Shown here: in pieces, positions 27,733 to 36,114 of the stretch
Layout: every line of letters starts with the position of its first letter
Numbering within the stretch: position 1 is the first letter of the stretch
Source of the DNA: Companilactobacillus musae
GTDB taxonomy: Bacteria; Bacillota; Bacilli; Lactobacillales; Lactobacillaceae
Direction of reading: 5' to 3'
NCBI RefSeq assembly: GCF_003967595.1
Contig: NZ_BIFW01000005.1
Coordinates: 62,001 to 126,000, forward strand
Length of the DNA stretch: 64,000 nucleotides
The notes under the pieces: model-generated
The model's input: the letters and a program-made list of their open reading frames with translations, nothing else
The model's database searches: none
Told to the model about the DNA's origin: nothing
Program-made: the position numbers and the translations under genes

Positions 27733-29745
27733 ATGAGTTATATGAAGGATAAATATTATAATAGGGATTTAAGTTGGATTTTATTTGATAGACGTGTTAT
27801 TGATCAAGCATATGATCCAAATATTCCATTTTTGGAAAAGTTAAAATTTTTAGCCATCGCTTCTAATAATTTGGATGAATTTTTCCGCGTCAGAATGCAC
27901 AACATTCATAATTTAGTGGTTGAACATAAGAGTGACAAACGTACCGGCATGACAGGTAAAGATATTTTAGATCAGGCATATGAATATAATAAGAAGAATA
28001 TTGCTTTGCAATATAAGGCTTACGATAACTTGATGAAAGAGGCTGGGGATAAGAAGCTCTTTCAGCTATTGAAGTATTCTGAATTATCGGATTCTGAAAA
28101 AAAGACTGTTAAAAAGTTCTATAATAAAAAAATTGTGCCTAGATTAGATATGCAACGATTTTCTAAAGAATATAAGTTTCGTAAGAATTTATACTTTTTA
28201 ATGGAAACTCCTAAGTACACTTACACTTGTCCAATTCCGGAAGATTTAGGCCGTTTAATTGAAACTGGTGTAGATGATCACTATATTTTGATTGAAGATA
28301 TTATGCGAGCTATGGCTAAAGATCTAATCAGAAAGTACAAAATTTCTAAGATAGCTGTCTTTCGTGTTACTTATGATAAAAATAAACCGTATGACTTTTT
28401 GAATAAAAATTTATCTGACGAAGAATATCTCAATACAATGATTCATTATGTTGATACAAGAGATTTACGTGAGATAATGCGAGTAGAATTTTCTGGTGAA
28501 GATGAGGAAAAGGGTCGTAAATACTTTACTAAGTTAATGGGTATTAGTCGTAAAAGTGTTTATAAAATACCAGGACCAGTTGATATTAAATTTTTAACGA
28601 CCCTATTCAAGAAATATCGTGACCATAAGGAATTGGTTTTTGCGCCATTTGACGCTCTTCAATGGAATGATAATAATAATATTCTGCAGTATTTAGATAA
28701 GTCACCAATTCTAGTTCAATATCCTTACGATTCATTTAGTGTCTTTATTGATTATTTAGAGCAAGCAGTTAAAGATCCACGAACAACCAAGATTTGTATT
28801 ACGATTTATCGAACAGAAGATAATTCCGATTTATTAAGATTGTTAAGAGAGGCTGCAGCTAAGAAGATTGAAGTTACAGCGATAGTGGAATTACGGGCAA
28901 GATTTGATGAAGTCCATAATATCGAAGTAGCTAAGGTCCTTAAAGAGGCTGGAGTTAACGTGATTTTTGGCGATAAAGTCAATAAGGTTCATTCTAAGAT
29001 TTGTTTAGCACTACACGCCGACGGAACAGGCTATGTTCAAATCGGAACTGGAAATTATAACGCAATTACAGCCAAAGGTTTTACTGATATTAGTTACTTT
29101 ACAAGTAATCAAACCTATATTGATGATGCTACTAAATTTTTTAACTATTTAATGACCGGTCAAAAAGCGGAATATAATCTATTGGCTACTTCGCCCCATG
29201 GTATTAGTAATATGGTAATTGCTAATATTAAAAAAGCTACCGAGGCATATCTTCGTGATGGACAAGGTGAAGTCTTCATGAAAGTTAATGGACTGACTGA
29301 TATTGATATTATTAATGCAATTTATGCTGCAGCAAAAGAAGGTCTACCATTTAGACTAATTGTCAGAGGACCATGTTCTTTGAAATTAGGTGTTTGTGGA
29401 CCTAAAGAGAATATAAGAGTGAAAAGTATTGTCGGTCAATTGTTGGAACATAGTCGGATTTTTAAATTTCAGTTTGGAAAAGATCATACCGAAGTTTGGA
29501 TCTCATCAGCTGATATGATGACTAGAAACCTAGAGCGCCGAGTAGAAATAGCTGTACCAATTGTGGAAGAAAAGCCTAAGAATCAATTGATTAAAATTGT
29601 TAAAGTATTTTCAAAAGATACCGAGAATTCTTATGTAATGAATACCGCTGGAGAATATATAAAACAAAGCGAAAAACACGGAATATCAGCTCAACAAACA
29701 TGGTTGAGTCGTTTGAAGTGGAGAAAGTATATCAAGACAAATTAA
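27733..29745 (+). CDS. ppk: Polyphosphate kinase 1
   Basis: 670 residues. N-terminal YYNRDLSWILFDRRV and NLDEFFRVRMHNI; the autophosphorylated histidine is about His420 in NKVHSKICLAL and the second conserved His about His585 in FGKDHTEVWISS; GTGNYNA is also typical. PPK1 reversibly polymerises ATP gamma-phosphate into polyphosphate at the membrane. No exopolyphosphatase gene is in the window; the DUF2252 gene is its only partner. Confidence 0.95.
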   Translation: MSYMKDKYYNRDLSWILFDRRVIDQAYDPNIPFLEKLKFLAIASNNLDEFFRVRMHNIHNLVVEHKSDKRTGMTGKDILDQAYEYNKKNIALQYKAYDNLMKEAGDKKLFQLLKYSELSDSEKKTVKKFYNKKIVPRLDMQRFSKEYKFRKNLYFLMETPKYTYTCPIPEDLGRLIETGVDDHYILIEDIMRAMAKDLIRKYKISKIAVFRVTYDKNKPYDFLNKNLSDEEYLNTMIHYVDTRDLREIMRVEFSGEDEEKGRKYFTKLMGISRKSVYKIPGPVDIKFLTTLFKKYRDHKELVFAPFDALQWNDNNNILQYLDKSPILVQYPYDSFSVFIDYLEQAVKDPRTTKICITIYRTEDNSDLLRLLREAAAKKIEVTAIVELRARFDEVHNIEVAKVLKEAGVNVIFGDKVNKVHSKICLALHADGTGYVQIGTGNYNAITAKGFTDISYFTSNQTYIDDATKFFNYLMTGQKAEYNLLATSPHGISNMVIANIKKATEAYLRDGQGEVFMKVNGLTDIDIINAIYAAAKEGLPFRLIVRGPCSLKLGVCGPKENIRVKSIVGQLLEHSRIFKFQFGKDHTEVWISSADMMTRNLERRVEIAVPIVEEKPKNQLIKIVKVFSKDTENSYVMNTAGEYIKQSEKHGISAQQTWLSRLKWRKYIKTN

Positions 29746-29774
29746 AGTAGGTATTCCAAGTTTTAAGTTAAAAA

Positions 29775-29848
29775 AGAATAGCGTCTATTAAGTATTCAAG
29801 GTATTGTTTTGCTTACCTGAATCTCTTAATAGACGCTATTCTTATTTT
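29775..29848 (+). terminator. Long hairpin terminator, CTATTAAG-family copy c
   Basis: agaatagcgtctattaag pairs with cttaatagacgctattct around an inner attcaaggta / tacctgaat stem, the clearest member of the family, with T-rich tail between convergent genes. Confidence 0.85.
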
Positions 29849-29870
29849 ATTGCCTAAGTTTTAAACTAAA

Positions 29871-30776
29871 TTAATCGTTAAAGTTACCGGATTCAACATC
29901 CTTAATAAATTGTTCCAAATGATCAAAGTAAACTGGAGCATTATCAATCATATGATGATGTCCACCATTAGGAGTTGTTACTAAGCGTGCATGTGGAATT
30001 TCTTTTTGCATGATCTTAGCTGTTTCAACAGGCATAGTTTCATGTTCACCGAAAGTTAACAATGTAGGAACAGTAATTTCCTTGAGGTGCTTTCTGAAGT
30101 GCCAATCTTTTAATTTACCAGTAATAACGAATTCGTTATCGCCTTGGAATGTGTTGTAAACAGGAACAGACATAGTATCAACCAAATGTCTGATAGCTGT
30201 AGGTTGTTTACGATCAACGTATTCAGCGTTCAAAACGTCAACGTAACTTTGGTAAGTTGGATCTGAAAGATTATTTTCAGCTTCAATTTTTTCCATATAT
30301 TTAACCTTATCTGGGCCTAAAGCGTCCATACGACATTGGTTAATATGTTTTACATAGTCATCAATTTCATCGACCATACTTGAGATGATAGCACCTTTAA
30401 GATGTTGTCCATATTTAGCAGCGTACATTTGAACTAAAGCTCCACCCCATGATTGACCGATAAGGTAGAAGTTGTCTAATCCAAGTTTTTGTCTAACTTC
30501 TTCAACTTCTTCTAGGAAGTAGTCATAAGTTAAGTATTTTTCAGCAATTTTAGGATCGCTGTAATCGGGTTGGTCTGAATACCATGAGCCTAATTGGTCA
30601 TACATAGTTACTTGTACGCCAAGATCAGCTAATTTTTCACCGAAGTTTTCCCAGTATTCGTGGTTACCACCAGGTCCACCATGAAGACAAAGCAATTTGA
30701 TGTCGCCATGACCTTGAGTGTTAGTCCATAAATGGTATCCGTTGTCGAGAGTGAGGATTGTTGTTCCTTGTTTCAT
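29871..30776 (-). CDS. pip: Proline iminopeptidase-type alpha/beta hydrolase
   Basis: 301 residues from the ATG at 30776 (ggaagg upstream; a GTG at 30788 abuts it). The S33-family oxyanion motif HGGPGGNHEYW (about 32-42), nucleophile Ser109 in GQSWGGALVQM, and C-terminal NGGHHHMIDN with the catalytic His. Such enzymes release N-terminal proline or other residues from short peptides in the cytoplasm, useful for protein-rich growth. Monocistronic. Leu-aminopeptidase activity cannot be excluded. Confidence 0.88.
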   Translation of the reverse strand: MKQGTTILTLDNGYHLWTNTQGHGDIKLLCLHGGPGGNHEYWENFGEKLADLGVQVTMYDQLGSWYSDQPDYSDPKIAEKYLTYDYFLEEVEEVRQKLGLDNFYLIGQSWGGALVQMYAAKYGQHLKGAIISSMVDEIDDYVKHINQCRMDALGPDKVKYMEKIEAENNLSDPTYQSYVDVLNAEYVDRKQPTAIRHLVDTMSVPVYNTFQGDNEFVITGKLKDWHFRKHLKEITVPTLLTFGEHETMPVETAKIMQKEIPHARLVTTPNGGHHHMIDNAPVYFDHLEQFIKDVESGNFND

Positions 30777-30964
30777 AAAGTAAGTCACCTTCCTGCAAAT
30801 GATAGTAACTAGTATATATCTATTGGTTAGTTTATTTCAAATAATCTATAATATTATTTTAATAATTCTAATGAAAATTTTATTTCATATTTTATGAAAT
30901 ACAGCTTAATATTTAAGCGTTTAAAAAATTTATGATAAAATTGGTATATGTTAAAAGGGGCGAT

Positions 30965-32269
30965 ATGATGAAAAAATTATTGATTAGTCTATTGTCTGTG
31001 GGGATGCTCTTGGGAATATTTGGTGTAGTAGGTTTAAATAATACCGGATCACCTAATGTATTGGAAGAAACAGTTCAAGCAGATACAAACAATAGTGATA
31101 ATCGAACAATTAATTATGAAGTTTATAAAACAAATTCAAATGCACTATCACCAATGAATACGCTATTCACTAAAAATGCCACAATTTATACAAATGATGA
31201 TGGTAGTTATAAAGTGGTTTTGACAGCCAGAGTTTCAAATTTGAGTAGTTTGGATGTTCCAAAAATCAATGGTGAAAAACCAACTATTACTAATGATAGC
31301 AATCATCATGAAAAAATTAGTTTTAACATTGATAAGTTAACCGATTTGGACAACGATATTCCGGCAACTATTCAAACTAAGATATTGAATCTTAATGTAA
31401 GTGATCCGAATAATGAAGAGGTTACATTCCGCTTTGATATGAGTTCGATGGATAGTCATGGAGCGGATAGTTCATTTTCAGACAGTTTGAATAAGATTAC
31501 TAGTGCAGAAAATAATATTACAAATACAGCTAATGGTATTAAAGGTTTGATCAGTGATTTGCAATCAAATAATACTAATGATAATAACGACGATAGTGAT
31601 ATTATTACAACACCAACTGATGATAGTACAACAACAACCGACAATGATAGTAATTCTGGACCAAAAACGGTTTTAAAAGAACTAACTTATAAGGTTGCAA
31701 AAAATAATGGCGATGGCTCATTGATTTCACCATACTTCACTAATACCGCTAAAGTCATGCAAAACCCTGATGGAACTTATTACGTTGAAGTAACAGTCAA
31801 GTATCCAAAGCAATTTGGAAATAAAGCTTTTGAAATTAATTCAATTAATCATCAAAAGCCATTCAATTTTAGTTTCAAGAGTGAGGGCGACAGCAATTAC
31901 ATTACTTTTGACTTCCCAATTGATAAGATTACGGACTTGAGTAATCTTATTCCAGGAAATATTAGTTTGAATATTCCTGACTTTGGATTGGATAAAGACC
32001 TAGGCTTTAATTTGGATTTTGATAGTCTTAATCCATCTGATTTATCTAATTTGTTAAACAGTTCTGATACATCAGGCCTTTTGTCAGATCTAAGTAGCTT
32101 GAGTAAAATCAGTGATATTAAGCCAGTAAAATCAAGCTCGAATACTAATAGTAATCCTAGTACTTTACCTCAAACGGGCAATGAAACAAATAATATTTTG
32201 ATAGTTATTGGTGGAATTGTTCTTGTTTTATGGGTAATTTTACTTAAAGGTACATATTTAAAACACTAA
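30965..32269 (+). CDS. LPQTG wall-anchored surface protein with two NEAT-like domains
   Basis: 434 residues from the ATG at 30965 (aagggg upstream). Signal peptide (about 1-38), then two NEAT-like domains (about 45-155, starting NYEVYKTN with DDGSYKVVLTARV, and about 235-350, starting LTYKVAKN with PDGTYYVEVTVKY), separated by an Asn/Asp/Thr-rich linker (about 180-230). The C-terminus has LPQTGNE, a membrane helix and a short basic tail, so sortase A attaches it to the wall. NEAT domains bind haem or haemoproteins; a haem-scavenging role is inferred. No isd-type transporter is nearby. Confidence 0.75.
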   Translation: MMKKLLISLLSVGMLLGIFGVVGLNNTGSPNVLEETVQADTNNSDNRTINYEVYKTNSNALSPMNTLFTKNATIYTNDDGSYKVVLTARVSNLSSLDVPKINGEKPTITNDSNHHEKISFNIDKLTDLDNDIPATIQTKILNLNVSDPNNEEVTFRFDMSSMDSHGADSSFSDSLNKITSAENNITNTANGIKGLISDLQSNNTNDNNDDSDIITTPTDDSTTTTDNDSNSGPKTVLKELTYKVAKNNGDGSLISPYFTNTAKVMQNPDGTYYVEVTVKYPKQFGNKAFEINSINHQKPFNFSFKSEGDSNYITFDFPIDKITDLSNLIPGNISLNIPDFGLDKDLGFNLDFDSLNPSDLSNLLNSSDTSGLLSDLSSLSKISDIKPVKSSSNTNSNPSTLPQTGNETNNILIVIGGIVLVLWVILLKGTYLKH

Positions 32270-32280
32270 ATTAATTAAAT

Positions 32281-32417
32281 ATGCCGTCCTCCACAGCAAA
32301 AGCACCGATTGGGCTGGAACGTAGTGGGTCGAATTTGAACCAATTGAAATTCACAATTGTTTCAAATCTCGACCTTTTACTACTGAGCCCATCGGTGCTT
32401 TTGATGTTCCGGACTGG
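32281..32417 (+). repeat. Structured repeat unit L1
   Basis: 137 bp beginning with the conserved end atgccgtcctcc and closing with tccggactgg. Arms 32297-32315 and 32386-32403 form an 18-bp stem with one bulge (caaaagcaccgat / atcggtgcttttg) around the conserved gggctggaacg...gagccc core. Same design as units at 39713 and 40101 but with a different stem sequence. Confidence 0.75.
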
Positions 32418-32531
32418 TGTATTACTTTGTTTTTTAGATATTCTTGAATTCAGACAATAAAGTTTTAATCATCATAGAATTAAAAGAATTTCAAATACTG
32501 CAATTTTAGTCGGTGAAACTAGAAATGAAAC

Positions 32532-32602
32532 ATTAGTCGGGAATGAAAGCTCTGTGCCCGCAGCGTTCCAGCCAAATTTTCTTGTTGCGGAGGACGGCAT
32601 CC
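32532..32602 (-). repeat. Structured repeat unit R1, truncated and inverted
   Basis: Opposite orientation to L1: ends in ggaggacggcatcc, a perfect inverse of L1's first 12 bases. About 50 nt nearly match the start of unit L2 at 39713, then the far half of the hairpin is missing. Confidence 0.7.
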
Positions 32603-32718
32603 TTAAACTCACAAAATTAACTTTTTTAATTATGCGGAAGAAATATATTACTTTTTTTCTCTAATAGAATGTGTTAATAATATTCTATTAATAAAAATAT
32701 CTACTGGAGGGTACCATC

Positions 32719-33483
32719 ATGGGGACTATCAATGAAAGTGATATTGTCACTCTTTGTGGTCAAGTGGGTACGATTCTACTAGAAAATGGTGCTGAAACGG
32801 CACGAGTTGAGAACACGGTTGAATACGTGGGTAGGGCAGCTGATCTACCAGTCGTTTGTCATGCGACAATGACTGGTATTTTTGTTAGCTCGGAAAAAAG
32901 CGCAGCGACGAGAATCTTTAAGGTTCGTGTTGGAGATTTCAATTTGCAAAAAGTAGATGAGATCAATACTTTATCAAGACAATTTTTAAGACATGAAATA
33001 ACATATGAAGATTTAAAAAAAGAAGTACAAAGAGTTGATAAAGAAACACTCGATTTTTCGTGGATCACTAAATGTATTGGAGCCGGTTTGGTATCAATGC
33101 CACCAATGCTTTTGTTTAAGGCAACTTGGGGTGACTTATTTTTAGCTTTTTTTGTAGGAATAATTGGCTATTTGGTATCACAAGTAGTTGCCCATCATAC
33201 GAAAACACCTTATATTCCTGTGGCATTAGGCAGTTTAGCTATTAGTGTCTTAGCAAATATTCTCGGAGTGGTCGATATTGCTCATGATGCTAATTACATT
33301 ATTATTAGCGCATTAATGCCATTAGTTCCTGGAGTACCGATGACTAATTCGTTACGTGAAATTATTGAAAAAAATACTATTTCAGGATTAGTCCGAGCAA
33401 CGGATGCAATTATTTCAGGAATATCAATTGGCAGTGGCGTTATTATTGGTCAAATCTTGATTAAATCGGTTATGGGGGGCTAA
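32719..33483 (+). CDS. Threonine/serine exporter, large subunit (ThrE N-terminal domain)
   Basis: 254 residues. The DUF1212/ThrE motif is evident in LLENGAETARVENTVEYVGRA, FVSSEKSAATRIFKVR and the membrane part beginning KCIGAGLVSMPPM; about five membrane helices. In Gram-positives ThrE is commonly split in two genes, as here; the partner follows after 2 bp. It exports Thr/Ser by proton exchange in characterised homologues. Ribosome site ggaggg. Confidence 0.9.
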   Translation: MGTINESDIVTLCGQVGTILLENGAETARVENTVEYVGRAADLPVVCHATMTGIFVSSEKSAATRIFKVRVGDFNLQKVDEINTLSRQFLRHEITYEDLKKEVQRVDKETLDFSWITKCIGAGLVSMPPMLLFKATWGDLFLAFFVGIIGYLVSQVVAHHTKTPYIPVALGSLAISVLANILGVVDIAHDANYIIISALMPLVPGVPMTNSLREIIEKNTISGLVRATDAIISGISIGSGVIIGQILIKSVMGG

Positions 33484-33485
33484 TT

Positions 33486-33947
33486 ATGATGGAAATTGTT
33501 TATGGTTTCATATTTGGCTTTCTTTCGAGCGTTGGTTTTGGAATTATTACCAATAATCCTCGTAGAACTTTGGTACCGGCAGGTTTAGTTGGAGCAATTG
33601 CTTGGATTGTTTATATAATCGTCGGTTGGTTCAATCACGGTTTGATCATGCCTAATTTGATGGGCGCAGTAGTAATTGGTTTGTTAGGAAATCTTTGCGC
33701 TATTCTAGTTAAAGCTCCCGTCAATATATTTTATGTTCCATGTTTAGTTTCATTGGTTCCAGGAGCTATCTTATATGACAGTATGAAAAATTTTACTTTG
33801 GGTAAAGACAGCTTAGCTGCTTACGGTTTTGTTAAAGCTCTAACAGTGGGAATGTCTTTAGCAATTGGATTTATTATTGCTGAAACAATTGCCAATAAGA
33901 TTTATGGAAGATTAAAACAACATATCAATCAGAAAGAATCTAAATAA
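33486..33947 (+). CDS. Threonine/serine exporter, small subunit (DUF3815)
   Basis: 153 residues, four to five helices; VYGFIFGFLSSVGFGIITNNP, RTLVPAGLVGAIAWIVY and the LVPGAILYDSM segment are those of the ThrE C-terminal-half protein. Joined with the preceding gene in one operon, ending at a bidirectional long hairpin. Confidence 0.88.
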   Translation: MMEIVYGFIFGFLSSVGFGIITNNPRRTLVPAGLVGAIAWIVYIIVGWFNHGLIMPNLMGAVVIGLLGNLCAILVKAPVNIFYVPCLVSLVPGAILYDSMKNFTLGKDSLAAYGFVKALTVGMSLAIGFIIAETIANKIYGRLKQHINQKESK

Positions 33948-33996
33948 AAAGTATCTGCTGTTTTCTATTTTGTTAGTAGTTTAATTTTAAATATTA

Positions 33997-34070
33997 AAAA
34001 AGAAGAACAATGTCTATTAGTTTCAGGTATTTTACTACCGTGAAGACTTAATAGGTATTGTTCTTCTTTT
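33997..34070. terminator. Bidirectional long hairpin, CTATTAAG-family copy d
   Basis: aaaagaagaacaat (33997-34010) pairs with attgttcttctttt (34057-34070), enclosing gtctattag / cttaatagg. A and T runs on both sides suit termination of both the ThrE operon and the Gls24 operon. Confidence 0.8.
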
Positions 34071-34090
34071 AATTAAAAACTCCAATTTTA

Positions 34091-34483
34091 CTATTCTTTG
34101 TCGTCTTTTTTATTGTTCTTATTGTTCCATTCTGAAGCAGTCATTAGGTCATCAATATTTAGGACTACTTTGCTAACTTCTTTTCCGGTCATTTCTTTTA
34201 CAGAATGGGCGATGCTACTAACTACTTTTTCAAAAATCTGTGGAGCTGATTTACCGTATTCTAAAACGGCTTTTAACTCGAATGAAATTTTGTCGTCCTC
34301 TGTATTAACATCAACACCCTTAGTTGGATCATTCATGAAACGGTCTGTTAAGTCGCTAATTGCCCCACCAGTTAGTGATAAGACACCATCAATTGATTGA
34401 GCCGTTTGATTAGCAATTTTTTCTAAAACCTTATCTGAGAAATTTAATTCTTTTTGGATTGAAGCTGCTTGTGAATTTGGCAT
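34091..34483 (-). CDS. Asp23/Gls24 family envelope-stress protein (copy 2)
   Basis: 130 residues. The Gls24 pattern is visible in FSDKVLEKIANQTAQSIDGV, then LEYGKSAPQIFEKVVSSIAHSVKEMTGKEV and VNIDDL-type strand. Asp23-like proteins form a layer under the membrane, tethered by AmaP, and support envelope integrity in alkaline or acid stress. Last gene of a five-gene operon; the neighbour at 34504 is a paralogue. Ribosome site aaaggag. Confidence 0.9.
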   Translation of the reverse strand: MPNSQAASIQKELNFSDKVLEKIANQTAQSIDGVLSLTGGAISDLTDRFMNDPTKGVDVNTEDDKISFELKAVLEYGKSAPQIFEKVVSSIAHSVKEMTGKEVSKVVLNIDDLMTASEWNNKNNKKDDKE

Positions 34484-34503
34484 AATAAAATACTCCTTTT
34501 CAG

Positions 34504-34890
34504 TTATTCAGTTTTTTTCCAATCTTTTTTAGTCATAACATCGCTGATATAAACATTAGTTTCAACGACTTCTAAGCCAGTCATACTTTCGACAGCTTGG
34601 CTGACAGATCTTAGAATCTGTTCAAAGACCAAGTGGGCATCTTTTCCATATTCTAAGACAATTTCTAAATCTAATGCGGCTTGTTTTTCACCGACATCAA
34701 CGTCGATTCCTTTGGTTAAATCTTCTTTGGTTCTAATTTTGTCAGCGATATTGTCGAGCATATTGCCGTTCATTGATAAGACACCGTCAATATCTCTGAT
34801 AGCCATGCCAGCAATTTTGGCAATCACATCTTCGTTGAATTTTAATTTACTGTTACTGATCAAAGTGGCGTTTAATGGTTGCACTGTCAT
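34504..34890 (-). CDS. Asp23/Gls24 family envelope-stress protein (copy 1)
   Basis: 128 residues with NEDVIAKIAGMAIRDIDGVL-type opening, ALDLEIVLEYGKDAHLVFEQIL and VESMTGLEVVETNVYI. Paralogue of the gene at 34091, similar in length and layout. Follows the DUF2273 gene after 4 bp. Confidence 0.9.
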   Translation of the reverse strand: MTVQPLNATLISNSKLKFNEDVIAKIAGMAIRDIDGVLSMNGNMLDNIADKIRTKEDLTKGIDVDVGEKQAALDLEIVLEYGKDAHLVFEQILRSVSQAVESMTGLEVVETNVYISDVMTKKDWKKTE

Positions 34891-34894
34891 GGTT

Positions 34895-35089
34895 TTACTC
34901 CTTTGGCTGTAAGATTCTTGTTAGTTTGGTACGTAGTTCATTTTTTTCTGTCTTGTTTCCAGTTAGTGCAGCTATTGCGTATCCAATAAATCCTGCCAAG
35001 ACTACTAAAAGCAAATTTCCGAAGCCAAGAGTAATCCAGATAATCACAATTAGACTGCCCAAAAGTGTACCGATTATTCTTCTTTTCAT
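34895..35089 (-). CDS. DUF2273 small membrane protein
   Basis: 64 residues, two hydrophobic helices then a basic tail (TEKNELRTKLTRIL). It matches the short DUF2273 proteins found between amaP and asp23-type genes in staphylococci and lactobacilli. Role unknown; probably helps anchor the Asp23/Gls24 layer. Confidence 0.8.
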   Translation of the reverse strand: MKRRIIGTLLGSLIVIIWITLGFGNLLLVVLAGFIGYAIAALTGNKTEKNELRTKLTRILQPKE

Positions 35090-35099
35090 AATATTAACC

Positions 35100-35645
35100 T
35101 CAAATAACTCTCATATTTTGATTGCTTTCGAAAGGCGATAATTGAACGATTGTATTCTTGATAGGAACATTCAGATTATTCTTCAATTGTTCGTTAGCAA
35201 TTTGTTTGATCTCTTCACCTTGTTGTTTTAGGTTGGAACTTTGTCGGCTCATGGCAGAGATAAACATTTTTGCTTTTCGACGGCGACCAAGAATTTTGAT
35301 TTTTACATCAATATCATGCAGCATCGGATTTTCTTTGATTTTGTTAGTAATGATCTTTTCTAAAGCAGTTTTAGAAATTTTAAGATTTCCATCGTGAGAT
35401 TTAAAGGTAATGTTACTGTATTTTACAGGGATAAATAGTACATAAAGTAACATTATCAAAAGGGCAATTCCAGAGATAGCAGCTAAGAAGACAGCTACGT
35501 AGTTGATTACGTTGGGCGGTAGTTGAAGTTGATTTTTAAAGTTTAAATTCCAATTAAAGGGATTAATTAGGTAGACGAACCATAAGACTTGGATAATTCC
35601 TATAATTGAAATTATGCTGAATAACCATTTAACTGATTTTTTCAT
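35100..35645 (-). CDS. amaP: AmaP-like membrane anchor of Asp23/Gls24 proteins
   Basis: 181 residues with two N-terminal membrane helices (about 8-30 and 45-72) and a cytoplasmic part (VKIKILGRRRKAKMFISAMS, AmaP-like). AmaP of Staphylococcus anchors Asp23 to the membrane. It sits in the expected order GlsB-AmaP-DUF2273-Gls24-Gls24. One base separates it from the GlsB-like gene. Confidence 0.85.
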   Translation of the reverse strand: MKKSVKWLFSIISIIGIIQVLWFVYLINPFNWNLNFKNQLQLPPNVINYVAVFLAAISGIALLIMLLYVLFIPVKYSNITFKSHDGNLKISKTALEKIITNKIKENPMLHDIDVKIKILGRRRKAKMFISAMSRQSSNLKQQGEEIKQIANEQLKNNLNVPIKNTIVQLSPFESNQNMRVI

Positions 35646-35646
35646 A

Positions 35647-35901
35647 TTATGCTCTACGCAAGTTACTTAAAGCCCAGGAAGTCAATAATACGACGACAAT
35701 AGCACCGATGATAGCTGGTACGATAGCCATCCCGGCTATGTTTGGTCCCCAGGCCCCTAGAATACTTTCACCTAACCACGCGCCAACTAAACCGCCAATG
35801 ATATTTCCAAACCACCCCCAAGGCATATCTCTGTTGATAATCATACTTGCTATGGCACCGATTACAGCACCGATAATAAGAACCCATAAGGCATGCAACA
35901 T
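35647..35901 (-). CDS. GlsB/YeaQ/YmgE-type stress membrane protein
   Basis: 84 residues from the ATG at 35901, 8-9 nt after aagga; an ATG at 35910 is too close to it. Glycine-rich helices (IIGAVIGAIASMI, WFGNIIGGLVGAWLG, IVPAIIGAIVVVL) are the transglycosylase-associated protein pattern. First gene of the envelope-stress operon. Confidence 0.85.
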   Translation of the reverse strand: MLHALWVLIIGAVIGAIASMIINRDMPWGWFGNIIGGLVGAWLGESILGAWGPNIAGMAIVPAIIGAIVVVLLTSWALSNLRRA

Positions 35902-35955
35902 ATTAATCATTCCTTTCTTTAAGAAATATAGTTATTTCCTTTTGTTTATGTATTC

Positions 35956-35984
35956 ATAGTATCTAGTTCCGAAACATTGTGCAA
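35956..35984 (-). promoter_or_regulatory. Promoter of the Gls24 operon
   Basis: Minus strand TTGCAC (35984-35979), 17-bp spacer, TACTAT (35961-35956), about 50 bp before the GlsB-like start. Confidence 0.6.
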
Positions 35985-36040
35985 GAAATAACTAATATAA
36001 ACTATAAAAAAATATTTATAAATGGAATAATATTCAAAAC

Positions 36041-36054
36041 TTGACCAGTATCAA
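36041..36054. promoter_or_regulatory. FNR/FLP box upstream of the metal-ATPase operon
   Basis: TTGACCAGTATCAA matches TTGAT-N4-ATCAA except for one base. A TAGAAT -10 (36077-36082) predicts a start near 36089, placing the box centre at -41.5, the class II activator position. The operon's last gene encodes a Crp/Fnr-type protein with the E..SR recognition helix. Confidence 0.7.
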
Positions 36055-36114
36055 TTTTTTTGAAGGTCTGAGCCTTTAGAATATGTCTTGTAAGTTAAGA
36101 GAGAGGTAAGTCAG

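Larger units (their letters stand above)
32270..32718. other. Gap holding repeat pair 1 and the ThrE promoter region
   Basis: No protein gene fits. It contains the inverted pair of structured repeat units (32281-32417 and 32532-32602), an AT-rich spacer, and a dyad aatagaat / attctatt (32663-32689) just before the ThrE gene that may be an operator. Confidence 0.6.
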
